DNA of 8,609 bases from UBA4717 sp002404395 (GCA_937902275.1 CALFNW010000165.1:1-8609); one strand, 5' to 3'; numbered from the stretch's first letter, positions 1 to 6,682 are shown. Translations and numbers: made by a program. The notes: a model not told the origin generated them from the letters alone.

Positions 1-1984
1 ACGCGGCATTTGAATATGCATACACATCTATCGTTTCGCCTACGGAATCGTCAAAGCTCGGCAGCAAATGTACCATGGGCTCCTCTGACCAGAAGCTCTG
101 ATACATATAGTAGAGATTCTTTTCAAGTCCGGCAGTGTCGATCAGACCGAAGAAGGAGTTTTTGGTCTCGTTTACCGGATAAGGCGTAGGTTCGCCTATG
201 TAATCATATCCCGTCCAGACAAATTCTCCGAGCACATACGGCAGATCTCTTTCCTGAAGCCACGCCTGTTCGGGTGATCTTCCCCAATTGACATAGCTGT
301 TGCCGTAATCCGAAGTCTGATAGTCTGAATAAGCAAGTGTTTTTTCGCCTGCCGGGGTATGATATATTCCGCGGCTTGCCACGGATGATGCAGATTCGGT
401 TGAAAGTATGGGATTGTTCGGATAAAGCTTGTGATGATTTTCAAACCCGCTTTTGCCGGTATAGTTAAACCCGGCGAAATCGCAACTGCCGTTCGTTGCA
501 AGTGCCAATGACTGACCGGTCATCGCGTTTGAAGCAAACCCGACCAGCGCATTTCGTTTCGGATCTTCGGTACGGCAAAGTTCCGCAAGCCACTTACCGT
601 TTTTATAGCCATCGGCAGTGTTAGCGCTCGGAACTTCGTTTCCGAAGCTCCAGAATATTACCGACGGGTGATTGCGGTCGCGGCGTATCCAATTGCGAAG
701 CTCTACTTCCGACCATTTAAGCTCGCCTATTGCCGTCGCTTTCGGCGAAAGGCTCAGATCTTGGTCGGCAAGTTCATTGAAGTAGGCGCCTTCTTCCCAT
801 CTGACTATACCCTCATCATACAAAAGTATACCCATTTCATCGCATAACTCTACCCACATCGGATCGCACTGATTATGTGCGGTCCTTATCGCGTTCACGC
901 CCATTTTCTTGAGTTTTTCAAAGCGCGCTTTTACTCCGGCATAATTCTGTGCTCCGCCGAGCACTCCGAGATCGGAGTGCAGGCAGACGCCGCGCATCGT
1001 CACTTTTTCACCGTTTAAGTAAAAACCGTCCCCATCCATGCGTATGCTGCGGAAACCGAAAGTACCGGTATAGGTGTCTGTGATCTTGCCGTCCGATATG
1101 ATCTCGGTCTTCATGGTATAAAGATAGGGCGAGTCAAGCTCCCAAAGCAAAGCGTTTGTTACCGTAAGCTCCTGCGTATCGGTCACGACTGCACCCGCTC
1201 CGACTGTGACGGTCGCGCTTTCCGAGGTCGCAACCGCCTTTCCGTCGCAATCGAGCACTGTCTGCTTTACGGTTGCACTTTTGTCGATATCATAATAGTT
1301 TCTGATCTCGGTCTCGATCGTTGCCTTGCTTGTTCCGTCGGTATATATGTATGTACCGCCGTAATTTACGCAAAGCTTATCGGTAACAGTCAGCCATACG
1401 TCGCGCTGTATGCCAGCGCCGGTATACCACCATGCGTCGGCGTATGCATAATCAACTTTGACCGCAATACTGTTAGGTGTGTTGCCGAAATTCAAAAACT
1501 TGGTTATATCAATATTAAAGGAAGAATATCCTCCCGGATAATATCCGGCTTTTTGACCGTTTACATAAACAGTGGTATTCTTCTGCACACCGTCAAAGCG
1601 CAGGGACACTTCTTTCCCGCGTTCTGATTCGGGCAGATACAAAGTTTTGCGATACCAGCCTGTTTCGGAGCGATAAAGATTTCCACGATCCACATTCCCG
1701 CTTATTTTCCAATCATGCGGAACATCTACACGTTCCCATGCGCTGTCATCATATTCCGACGCACTGCAGTCTTCGCTTGTCAGCGTAAATCTCCAATCGT
1801 AGCTGAAAAGACTGCTCCGCTCTCCGCCGAGCTGACTGTCGCGTACAGCTCTGACGCTTTCAGACTCGGCAAATACCGAAAAACTGCCTATCGGCAGCAT
1901 CAGTATCGCAAGCAATACCGCAAGCAGCTTTGAGGTCAAGCGTTTGACTGAGCACATTGCTGAGCTTTTATTTGCTTTTAGCAT
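1..1984 (-). CDS. Secreted glycoside hydrolase family 2 enzyme (beta-galactosidase-like), 3' end missing
   Basis: Reading leftward from ATG at 1984, an open frame of 661 codons runs off the window edge, so the C-terminus is missing. The start has GGAGG (1993-1997) 8 nt upstream. Residues 1-39 form a signal peptide: a lysine/arginine-bearing N-region, a hydrophobic core around LLAVLLAILMLP, and probable cleavage after VFA. The GH2 domains follow in order: a sugar-binding jelly roll (about 55-215), an Ig-like domain (about 220-320) and a TIM barrel (about 330-620). The start of a DUF4982-type domain is visible at the edge (GETIDVYAYSN). The acid/base glutamate is E450 in FGNE. E530 in STESASS is the likely nucleophile by alignment with this subgroup, and FVWTGYDYIGEPTPY is its hallmark. 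It should hydrolyse a beta-glycoside, most often a galactoside, outside the membrane. The substrate and any cell-wall anchor are unknown because the end is missing. It is divergent from an AraC regulator gene that probably controls it. Confidence 0.93.
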   Translation of the reverse strand, partial: MLKANKSSAMCSVKRLTSKLLAVLLAILMLPIGSFSVFAESESVRAVRDSQLGGERSSLFSYDWRFTLTSEDCSASEYDDSAWERVDVPHDWKISGNVDRGNLYRSETGWYRKTLYLPESERGKEVSLRFDGVQKNTTVYVNGQKAGYYPGGYSSFNIDITKFLNFGNTPNSIAVKVDYAYADAWWYTGAGIQRDVWLTVTDKLCVNYGGTYIYTDGTSKATIETEIRNYYDIDKSATVKQTVLDCDGKAVATSESATVTVGAGAVVTDTQELTVTNALLWELDSPYLYTMKTEIISDGKITDTYTGTFGFRSIRMDGDGFYLNGEKVTMRGVCLHSDLGVLGGAQNYAGVKARFEKLKKMGVNAIRTAHNQCDPMWVELCDEMGILLYDEGIVRWEEGAYFNELADQDLSLSPKATAIGELKWSEVELRNWIRRDRNHPSVIFWSFGNEVPSANTADGYKNGKWLAELCRTEDPKRNALVGFASNAMTGQSLALATNGSCDFAGFNYTGKSGFENHHKLYPNNPILSTESASSVASRGIYHTPAGEKTLAYSDYQTSDYGNSYVNWGRSPEQAWLQERDLPYVLGEFVWTGYDYIGEPTPYPVNETKNSFFGLIDTAGLEKNLYYMYQSFWSEEPMVHLLPSFDDSVGETIDVYAYSNAA

Positions 1985-2037
1985 AACTAATTCCTCCGGG
2001 GTTTAATATTATTCGACATACACGTCGGCGATTTTAT

Positions 2038-2066
2038 ATTTAAATGGTATCACAATTATTTTTCAA
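2038..2066 (-). promoter_or_regulatory. Candidate promoter for the secreted GH2 gene
   Basis: On the minus strand, TTGAAA (2066-2061) is separated by 17 nt from TTAAAT (2043-2038). The -35 is good (5 of 6) and the -10 is modest (4 of 6). Transcription would start near 2031, giving a leader of about 47 nt before the ATG at 1984. A TCACA motif on the plus strand (2050-2054) lies inside the spacer, so a regulator bound there would touch polymerase directly. A weak -10 is typical of an activator-dependent promoter, but that is inference. Confidence 0.45.
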
Positions 2067-2227
2067 AAACCATTGCCATTTGTGACACGAATATGTTATA
2101 ATTTACGCAAGAAGCGAAAATGCTGTATGTTTTTTGTCCAAATATCACAGTAAAAAAGCGGGAAACAGCAAAACAACACCTATAAAGATCAAATAAGCAC
2201 AAAACTTATTATTACCTTTTGTGACAT
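2047..2227. repeat. Four TCACA/TGTGA motifs in alternating orientation, candidate AraC-type operators
   Basis: Four related motifs occupy the region between the divergent GH2 and araC-type genes. They are GTATCACAAT (2047-2056), ATTTGTGACAC (2078-2088), ATATCACAG (2142-2150) and TTTTGTGACAT (2217-2227). The orientation alternates minus, plus, minus, plus. The second and fourth copies sit in longer related sequence, 2072-2088 and 2211-2227, which agree at 14 of 17 positions. The first copy lies in the spacer of the GH2 promoter, the second in the spacer of the regulator's own promoter, and the fourth just upstream of the regulator's ribosome binding site. This fits binding and autoregulation by the adjacent AraC protein, but binding itself is inferred. 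Confidence 0.5.
2073..2102 (+). promoter_or_regulatory. Extended -10 promoter for the first AraC regulator
   Basis: TTGCCA (2073-2078) is followed after 18 nt by a perfect TATAAT (2097-2102). TG at 2094-2095 makes it an extended -10 (TGnTATAAT). Transcription would start near 2109, leaving an untranslated leader of roughly 138 nt before the TTG start at 2247. The TGTGA motif at 2081-2085 lies in the spacer, so autorepression is plausible. Confidence 0.72.
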
Positions 2228-2232
2228 ATAGG

Positions 2233-2238
2233 AAGGAG
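2233..2238 (+). promoter_or_regulatory. Ribosome binding site that fixes a TTG start
   Basis: AAGGAG (2233-2238) is 8 nt upstream of TTG at 2247. The first in-frame ATG (2271) would be 32 nt away, too far to use this site, so TTG is taken as the start. Confidence 0.75.
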
Positions 2239-2246
2239 AAGGCCGA

Positions 2247-3032
2247 TTGAAAAAATCACTTCGCGGTTCAATGCTTGATCTGCCGATAAACGGAGCGGAA
2301 ATCGACCTCAAGCCGATTCTCGCCGGCTTTCAGCAATGCACAAAATTGCACGGCAGCGGTCCGCTTATACGAGACTACTTTTTGATCCATTACTGCATAT
2401 CGGGAACAGGCAGATTTTGGAATCCGCGCGGAGAATATTCCGTATCGGCAGGCGAAATTTTTATAATATGCCCCGGCGACAAATGTACATATTTATCGGA
2501 TGCCTGCGACCCGTGGGAATATATATGGATCGGATTCTCCGGAAATTATGCCGAAAAACTGCGCACGCTTGATTCGGTCGTAGCATATCCTTACGATACT
2601 TTTTTCAAAATACGCGAGCTTGTCGAAGCGGAGATCAAATCGCCCGAGGAATACCTTGCGCTCATTTGCGAGCTTTTTAAAAACCTTTTCAAGAATGCCA
2701 AAGTCAGATCGGACGCGATACTCGAATCAAAGCATTATATCGACCATTGTTATATGTACGACGATATTTCGGTAGAAACGATCGCGGCGCGCGCTCACAT
2801 CGACCGCAGTTATCTTTCGCGCGAATTCAAAAAGCGTTTCGGCTCCACCGTGCGTGATTACATTATAAAGCAACGCATTGATGCCGCGGGGCGGCTGCTT
2901 TCGGAAGGATATACGGTAGCGGAGACCGCTCAGATAGTCGGATATGCGGACGCATTTACCTTTTCAAAAGCGTTTAAAAAACACACCGGCACCACTCCGA
3001 GCAAGTATGAATCCTCTGCCGCCGAAACTTAA
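2247..3032 (+). CDS. AraC-family transcriptional regulator (MsmR/RafR-like sugar sensor)
   Basis: This 261-residue protein starts at TTG with a well-placed AAGGAG. The N-terminal part (about 40-105) is an AraC-type cupin that should bind a sugar or sugar derivative. It shows a G-x-G turn, the SAGEIFIICPGD strand-turn and WEYIWIGFSG (90-99), a pattern familiar from regulators of the MsmR/RafR kind. The C-terminal part carries two helix-turn-helix units: ISVETIAARAHIDRSYLSRE begins the first (about 174-199), and the second (about 222-248) includes VAETAQIVGYADAFTFSKAF and ends in the usual TGTTPSKY. It is divergent from the secreted GH2 gene, and the shared intergenic region holds four repeated motifs, so it most likely controls that gene and itself. 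Its inducer cannot be read from sequence. Whether it activates or represses is unknown; activation is commonest in the family. Confidence 0.93.
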   Translation: MKKSLRGSMLDLPINGAEIDLKPILAGFQQCTKLHGSGPLIRDYFLIHYCISGTGRFWNPRGEYSVSAGEIFIICPGDKCTYLSDACDPWEYIWIGFSGNYAEKLRTLDSVVAYPYDTFFKIRELVEAEIKSPEEYLALICELFKNLFKNAKVRSDAILESKHYIDHCYMYDDISVETIAARAHIDRSYLSREFKKRFGSTVRDYIIKQRIDAAGRLLSEGYTVAETAQIVGYADAFTFSKAFKKHTGTTPSKYESSAAET

Positions 3033-3060
3033 AATATTTTGTGAAATTCCCGCAAAACAG

Positions 3061-3108
3061 AAAAAGCCTTGCGCGAACGGTCAGGTACCGTGCACGCAAG
3101 GCTTTTTT
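3061..3108. terminator. Bidirectional intrinsic terminator shared by two convergent regulator genes
   Basis: AAAAAGCCTTGCG (3061-3073) and CGCAAGGCTTTTT (3095-3107) form a perfect 13-bp outer stem. ACGGT (3077-3081) and ACCGT (3087-3091) form an inner stem. A T-run follows on the plus strand and an A-run precedes it, so it can stop transcripts from both sides. It sits 28 bp after one stop codon and 30 bp after the other. Confidence 0.93.
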
Positions 3109-3137
3109 GCAACGCCGCAACCCGTGCGGTATCGCTT

Positions 3138-3929
3138 TTAATTGTTTTTTCCGAATTCGGACGGAGACAGACCGGTCCGCTGCTTGAACACACGGCTGAA
3201 ATAAAACGGATCGGTGAAACCGAACTGTTCTGCCACGCTTGCCACCTTCATTCCGCCCGTAAGCAGCATCTTCGATTTTTCGACTATGGTATCAAGCACG
3301 AAATCCCGCGGTGATCTGCCGTATTCATGCTTGAACTGCCTTGAAAAATGATATTCGCTCATATCGCACATTTCCGCCATCTGCGCCACCGTGAGTCTGA
3401 ACGAATCCGAAGCACCTGCCGCCTTTACCGCAGGTGCGAAGCGACTGCTTTCAAAATCTTCGCCGAGCGCGGCGAGCAATGAAAGCAATATCCCGATACC
3501 GAACAGCTCTGCGCCCTCTCTTTTATCGTAAAAACAGTCGCTCATTTTAACAATACCGTTTTTGTAATCGGCTCCGTCCCGCTTACGGTATACCGTTTCG
3601 TCTAATCCGAGTCCGCTCAGGATCTCACGGCATTCGGTACCCGAAAAATGGATGAATCCGTATGACGAACCTTTGTAAAAACCGTAATCCTGCCTTTCGT
3701 GCGGTCGGAACAAGAGCGCGTCCCCCGCGCGCATTTCACGCCGGCGTTCGTTCAATGTTACATATCCCCTGCCGAAAAACGCGACAAGCTGATAATCGCT
3801 TCTGCCGTCGGGACGGTTGGCGCTCATGTCATCGTTCATATCGAGCACATATCCAGAATTGAGTATTTCAAGCCGTTTATCCGAAACTCTGTCCGTACAC
3901 TCACCGCTTTTCCCGAAACACGATATCAT
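3138..3929 (-). CDS. AraC-family transcriptional regulator paired with the cytoplasmic GH2 gene
   Basis: The protein has 263 residues if it starts at ATG 3929, which has GGAGGT (3942-3937) 7 nt upstream. The frame stays open to an ATG at 3980, but that start would lie upstream of the predicted transcription start and has no good ribosome site. An N-terminal cupin-like ligand domain (about 45-100) includes DYQLVAFFGRGYV, MRAGDALLFRPHE and YGFIHFSG. Two C-terminal helix-turn-helix units follow: LTVAQMAEMCDMSEYHFSRQ starts the first (about 179-204), and the second (about 228-253) contains VASVAEQFGFTDPFYFSRVF and ends in TGLSPSEF. It is divergent from the GH2 gene at 4169 and is its likely regulator. 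It resembles the other AraC protein here in layout, but the ligand domains are clearly different, so it is not a recent duplicate. The sensed sugar is unknown. Confidence 0.92.
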   Translation of the reverse strand: MISCFGKSGECTDRVSDKRLEILNSGYVLDMNDDMSANRPDGRSDYQLVAFFGRGYVTLNERRREMRAGDALLFRPHERQDYGFYKGSSYGFIHFSGTECREILSGLGLDETVYRKRDGADYKNGIVKMSDCFYDKREGAELFGIGILLSLLAALGEDFESSRFAPAVKAAGASDSFRLTVAQMAEMCDMSEYHFSRQFKHEYGRSPRDFVLDTIVEKSKMLLTGGMKVASVAEQFGFTDPFYFSRVFKQRTGLSPSEFGKNN

Positions 3930-3936
3930 CAGACCC

Positions 3937-3942
3937 ACCTCC
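3937..3942 (-). promoter_or_regulatory. Ribosome binding site fixing the start of the second AraC regulator
   Basis: GGAGGT on the minus strand (3942-3937) is 7 nt before ATG 3929-3927. This selects the shorter 263-residue product over a 280-residue reading from 3980. Confidence 0.85.
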
Positions 3943-3968
3943 GTAAAAATATGCCAAATCTCATTTTC

Positions 3969-3997
3969 ATCATAGCACAAAAATGCGGCTATATCAA
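3969..3997 (-). promoter_or_regulatory. Promoter for the second AraC regulator
   Basis: On the minus strand, TTGATA (3997-3992) is followed after exactly 17 nt by TATGAT (3974-3969), with an extended -10 TG before it. Transcription would start near 3962, giving a short leader of about 33 nt that contains the GGAGGT site. The match is strong for a housekeeping sigma factor. Confidence 0.75.
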
Positions 3998-4050
3998 GCG
4001 CAAATTCAAAAATTCAGCAGGATTTTACAGTATTTGCCGACCGTTTTATA

Positions 4051-4079
4051 TTCCGCGGCGGCCGTCACGGTGATATAAT
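4051..4079 (+). promoter_or_regulatory. Extended -10 promoter with a poor -35, for the cytoplasmic GH2 gene
   Basis: A perfect TATAAT (4074-4079) is preceded by TG at 4071-4072, an extended -10. The sequence 17 nt further up is TTCCGC (4051-4056), a poor -35. A good -10 with a poor -35 suits a promoter that needs an activator such as the divergent AraC protein. Transcription would start near 4086, inside the first of three 13-bp repeats. Confidence 0.6.
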
Positions 4080-4082
4080 CAT

Positions 4083-4121
4083 AGCGTAAAGCTACAGCAT
4101 AAAGCTACAGCGTAAAACTGC
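4083..4121 (+). repeat. Three tandem 13-bp repeats at the predicted transcription start
   Basis: Three head-to-tail units are AGCGTAAAGCTAC (4083-4095), AGCATAAAGCTAC (4096-4108) and AGCGTAAAACTGC (4109-4121). The first two differ at one position and the third differs from the first at two. They start 4 nt after the -10, so they lie at the start site and early leader. A role as a regulator binding array or as a leader RNA element is possible but inferred. Confidence 0.85.
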
Positions 4122-4130
4122 GGCGCCGCA
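4119..4130. repeat. 12-bp perfect palindrome in the GH2 leader
   Basis: TGCGGCGCCGCA is its own reverse complement and overlaps the last three bases of the third 13-bp repeat. Its dyad symmetry suits a dimeric DNA-binding protein (LacI-like operators are such palindromes), but it could equally be chance in GC-rich sequence. Confidence 0.5.
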
Positions 4131-4158
4131 ATGCGGTTGCTCCGAATACAATGCAAAT

Positions 4159-4163
4159 GAGGT
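4159..4163 (+). promoter_or_regulatory. Ribosome binding site fixing the start of the cytoplasmic GH2 gene
   Basis: GAGGT (4159-4163) is 5 nt before ATG 4169. Using the earlier in-frame ATGs at 4151 or 4157 would put this site inside the coding sequence. Confidence 0.75.
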
Positions 4164-4168
4164 ACACT

Positions 4169-6514
4169 ATGCGTAAAACAATACCGTTTGATAAAAATTG
4201 GCTGTTTCACAAAGGCGACATCAAAAACGATTTTCCCGCGACCAAGGGGCCGCTGTATGCAATGGCAAAAACCGGTCACGCTCAAAGCGGGCCTGCAAGC
4301 CGCGGCTATCCGGCATACGCGGACGATTACGGCAATGACGGAATTCGTTCGCTCTGCACCGAACGTTGGGAATATGTCGAACTTCCGCACGACTATATAA
4401 TATCGCAGACGCCTTGTGAAGAATACAACAACGCCGTCGGATTTTTCAAATATGAAAACGCCTGGTACCGCAAAAGCTTCAGGCTGGAACCCGAAGATAT
4501 TCCAAAGCCCGGCAAGCATCGGCGTTACCTGCTTGAATTTGACGGTATCGCGACCTACGCCACGGTATACATAAACAACTGCCCTGTTGCGCGAAGCTTC
4601 GAGGGGCACACTCCGTTTGAAGCCGACATTACCGACTTTATTGATTATGACGGTGAAAATATAATTGCGGTATACGTTGAAAGCGGGACCTGCGAGACAT
4701 GGTGGTACGAGGGCGGCGGGATATACCGTCATGTAAGACTTGTTATCACCGACGATATTGCAATCGACAGATACGGAGTATATGTATGCCCGAAGCTTGA
4801 AAACGGCGTTTGGCAAACCGAGGTCGAGACTACAGTTATAAGCGAACGCAAGACCCCTGCCAAGCTCAGAGCGGTAAGTACGATCTACGCGCCTGACGGC
4901 AGTATTGCCGCTGTCACAGAGGGTGAGCTTACCGCAACTCCGTATGACAAAAGCAATGTTAAATATAACTTTGCACTTGAGTCTCCACTGCTTTGGGACA
5001 CCGAAACCCCGAACTTATACCGCGCACATACCGTGCTCTATGAAAACGATATCAAGCTTGATGAGCTGATAACAAGGTTCGGCTTCAGAACCTTTACGGT
5101 AGATCCCGAAAAAGGGCTGTTTTTGAACGGACGCCACGTCAAGATAAAAGGCGTATGCGCACATGAAGATTTCGGGCTTACCGGAAAAGCGGTCAGCGAC
5201 AACATTCTCAAACACAAGATCAAGCTCATACGCGAAATGGGCGCAAACGGCTACCGCACGAGTCATTATCCGCACAGCGATGCCACTATGGACGCGCTCG
5301 ACGAATACGGCTTTATTGTCATGGACGAATTGCGTCACTTCAGCTCAGCTCCGGAAGGGCTCAAAGAACTTGAAACATTGGTCAAGCGCGACCGTAACCG
5401 TCCGAGCGTGTTCTGCTATTCTATCGCAAACGAAGAATGCTACACCAAGCATGACGAGGGACGGCGTATTGCCAAAAAGATGACCGCGGTATTAAAGAAG
5501 CTTGATCCTATGCGCCACGTCACGCTCGCTTACTCACACGAGCCGGAAAAAGCTCAGGTATTTGATGAACTTGACCTTATCGGAATAAACTATCACATAG
5601 ACTGCTATGACCTTGTTCATTCAAAATATCCGCGTCTCGGCATAGTATCAAGCGAAAACTGCGCGATCGGCACATCGCGTTCTCATTATCTGCCCGATTC
5701 TCCGACTCACGGTATGTGCAGCGCGGTTGAACACAGTATCGACAACGGATTTTCGTCTACACGCGAGGACACTTGGAAAGCGATCGCCGCGCGCGATTTC
5801 GTGATCGGCGGATACCAATGGATCGCCTTTGAACACCGCGGCGAAGCCGTATGGCCGAGGCTGTGCAGCATTTCGGGCGCTATGGATCTGTTCTTGCAGA
5901 AAAAAGAAGCTTTCTATCAGAATCTTGCCGCTTGGTGCGACGACAAGCCCGTGCTGCATATTGCAACTCATTGGAATTTTGAGGGCTATGAAAACGAACC
6001 GCTTGAGGTCTGCGTTTTTACAAACTGCGATGAGGTCGCGCTTTGGCTTAACGGAAAGCCGATCGAGCGCCGCCGTGCCGAACGATACACGCCGGTAAGA
6101 TTCACGCTCGGATATGCTCCGGGCGAGCTTAAGGCAGTCGGCTACTCAAACGGAAAAGAGGTCGCTTGCGATATAAGAAAGACGACAGGAAAGGGCGAAA
6201 CGCTGGCGCTTGATGCGGAAAACTCCGGACTTGCGGAGCATGGCGACGTCTTGCTTTTCACCTGTACCGTGCTCGACTCAAACGGGCTTGAAGTGCCCGA
6301 CGCCTCGCCGTTTGTCTCCTTCTACACAAATGAATACGGAACTATTATCGGAACCGGTTCGTCAAATACCGACCATAATCCCGTGACCCTTCCCGAACGC
6401 AGAATGTACGGCGGTAAGATCAGCGTTGCAGTCAAGCTTATAAAATCGGGAACGCTTAAACTGTACGCTCAGAGCGAGGGACTGCGTCGGGCGGTGATCT
6501 CGCTTGAAGTTTAA
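4169..6514 (+). CDS. Cytoplasmic glycoside hydrolase family 2 enzyme
   Basis: This 781-residue protein has no signal peptide, so it should act on imported sugars. Domain order is GH2 sugar-binding (about 10-200, with WEYVELPHDY near 66), Ig-like (about 200-305) and a TIM barrel (about 310-590). Next come a DUF4982-type domain (about 595-655, with VALWLNGKPI) and a C-terminal Ig-like domain (about 670-781, with IIGTGSSNTDHNP). The likely acid/base is E422 in SIANEE, where the usual G of GNE is A. The likely nucleophile is E496 in VSSENCAIG. They are 74 residues apart, against 80 in the secreted enzyme. The usual WTGxDYxGEPTPY segment is replaced by QWIAFEHRGEAVWPRL, followed by SGAMDLFLQKKEAFYQ, which marks a distinct GH2 subgroup. 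Beta-galactosidase is the default annotation, but another beta-glycoside is quite possible. The divergent AraC gene is the likely regulator. Confidence 0.92.
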   Translation: MRKTIPFDKNWLFHKGDIKNDFPATKGPLYAMAKTGHAQSGPASRGYPAYADDYGNDGIRSLCTERWEYVELPHDYIISQTPCEEYNNAVGFFKYENAWYRKSFRLEPEDIPKPGKHRRYLLEFDGIATYATVYINNCPVARSFEGHTPFEADITDFIDYDGENIIAVYVESGTCETWWYEGGGIYRHVRLVITDDIAIDRYGVYVCPKLENGVWQTEVETTVISERKTPAKLRAVSTIYAPDGSIAAVTEGELTATPYDKSNVKYNFALESPLLWDTETPNLYRAHTVLYENDIKLDELITRFGFRTFTVDPEKGLFLNGRHVKIKGVCAHEDFGLTGKAVSDNILKHKIKLIREMGANGYRTSHYPHSDATMDALDEYGFIVMDELRHFSSAPEGLKELETLVKRDRNRPSVFCYSIANEECYTKHDEGRRIAKKMTAVLKKLDPMRHVTLAYSHEPEKAQVFDELDLIGINYHIDCYDLVHSKYPRLGIVSSENCAIGTSRSHYLPDSPTHGMCSAVEHSIDNGFSSTREDTWKAIAARDFVIGGYQWIAFEHRGEAVWPRLCSISGAMDLFLQKKEAFYQNLAAWCDDKPVLHIATHWNFEGYENEPLEVCVFTNCDEVALWLNGKPIERRRAERYTPVRFTLGYAPGELKAVGYSNGKEVACDIRKTTGKGETLALDAENSGLAEHGDVLLFTCTVLDSNGLEVPDASPFVSFYTNEYGTIIGTGSSNTDHNPVTLPERRMYGGKISVAVKLIKSGTLKLYAQSEGLRRAVISLEV

Positions 6515-6526
6515 CAAAATTTCCGA

Positions 6527-6555
6527 TTGACACAGCAGAAAAAAAGTGATATCAT
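6527..6555 (+). promoter_or_regulatory. Near-consensus extended -10 promoter upstream of proC
   Basis: A perfect TTGACA (6527-6532) is followed by a 17-nt spacer and TATCAT (6550-6555), with TG at 6547-6548 giving an extended -10. It begins 13 nt after the GH2 stop codon. Transcription would start near 6562, just before a strong hairpin and about 133 nt ahead of the proC ATG. It is the best -35/spacer match in the window, suggesting steady expression independent of the sugar genes. Confidence 0.75.
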
Positions 6556-6566
6556 AATCGCTGTAA

Positions 6567-6623
6567 AGCAGCGGCAAGCGAAGTCGGGCAATTCCCGCCG
6601 CAACGCTTGCCGCTGTTGCTTTT
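6567..6623 (+). terminator. Strong hairpin: GH2 terminator, or attenuator in the proC leader
   Basis: CAGCGGCAAGCG (6569-6580) pairs perfectly over 12 bp with CGCTTGCCGCTG (6604-6615). Two more weak outer pairs are possible. A small inner stem is CGGG (6585-6588) with CCCG (6594-6597). The tail is GCTTTT, a short T-run, so termination may be partial. Because a strong promoter lies just upstream, the hairpin would form at the very start of the proC transcript. It could therefore end GH2 transcripts, attenuate proC, or define a small RNA of about 60 nt. Confidence 0.6.
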
Positions 6624-6666
6624 CCGGTATCTTATATTAAAAATATTAAAAATCGCTTACTTCTGT

Positions 6667-6682
6667 CCGCCTACGGCGGTGA
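6667..6682 (+). promoter_or_regulatory. proC ribosome binding site inside a small hairpin
   Basis: GGCGGTGA (6675-6682) matches the ideal GGAGGTGA at 7 of 8 positions and is the only plausible site for ATG 6695, although 12 nt is a long gap. Its GGCGG is the right arm of a hairpin with CCGCC (6667-6671) around a TAC loop, so the site may be partly hidden. No better start lies nearby, since an in-frame TGA is at 6680-6682. Confidence 0.5.

Noticed and set aside
1715..1933. A short plus-strand open frame opposite the start of the secreted GH2 gene
   Set aside because: It overlaps the signal peptide and N-terminal domain coding sequence of the GH2 gene and lacks a ribosome site.
2050..2085. CRP-like site suggested by TCACA and TGTGA words
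   Set aside because: A CRP site is TGTGA-N6-TCACA. Here the words are in the opposite order and 26 nt apart, so an AraC-type operator is a better guess.
3036..3047. A further TTTTGTGA-like word after the first AraC gene
   Set aside because: It lies in the 3' untranslated stretch before the terminator with no promoter nearby, so it is probably chance.
4083..4121. Tandem 13-bp units as a CRISPR array
   Set aside because: The units are too short, have no spacers between them and no cas gene is nearby.
4079..4816. A 245-codon open frame on the minus strand within the cytoplasmic GH2 gene
   Set aside because: It lies antisense to a strongly conserved coding region, has no recognisable domain and no good ribosome site; it is a by-product of GH2 codon usage.
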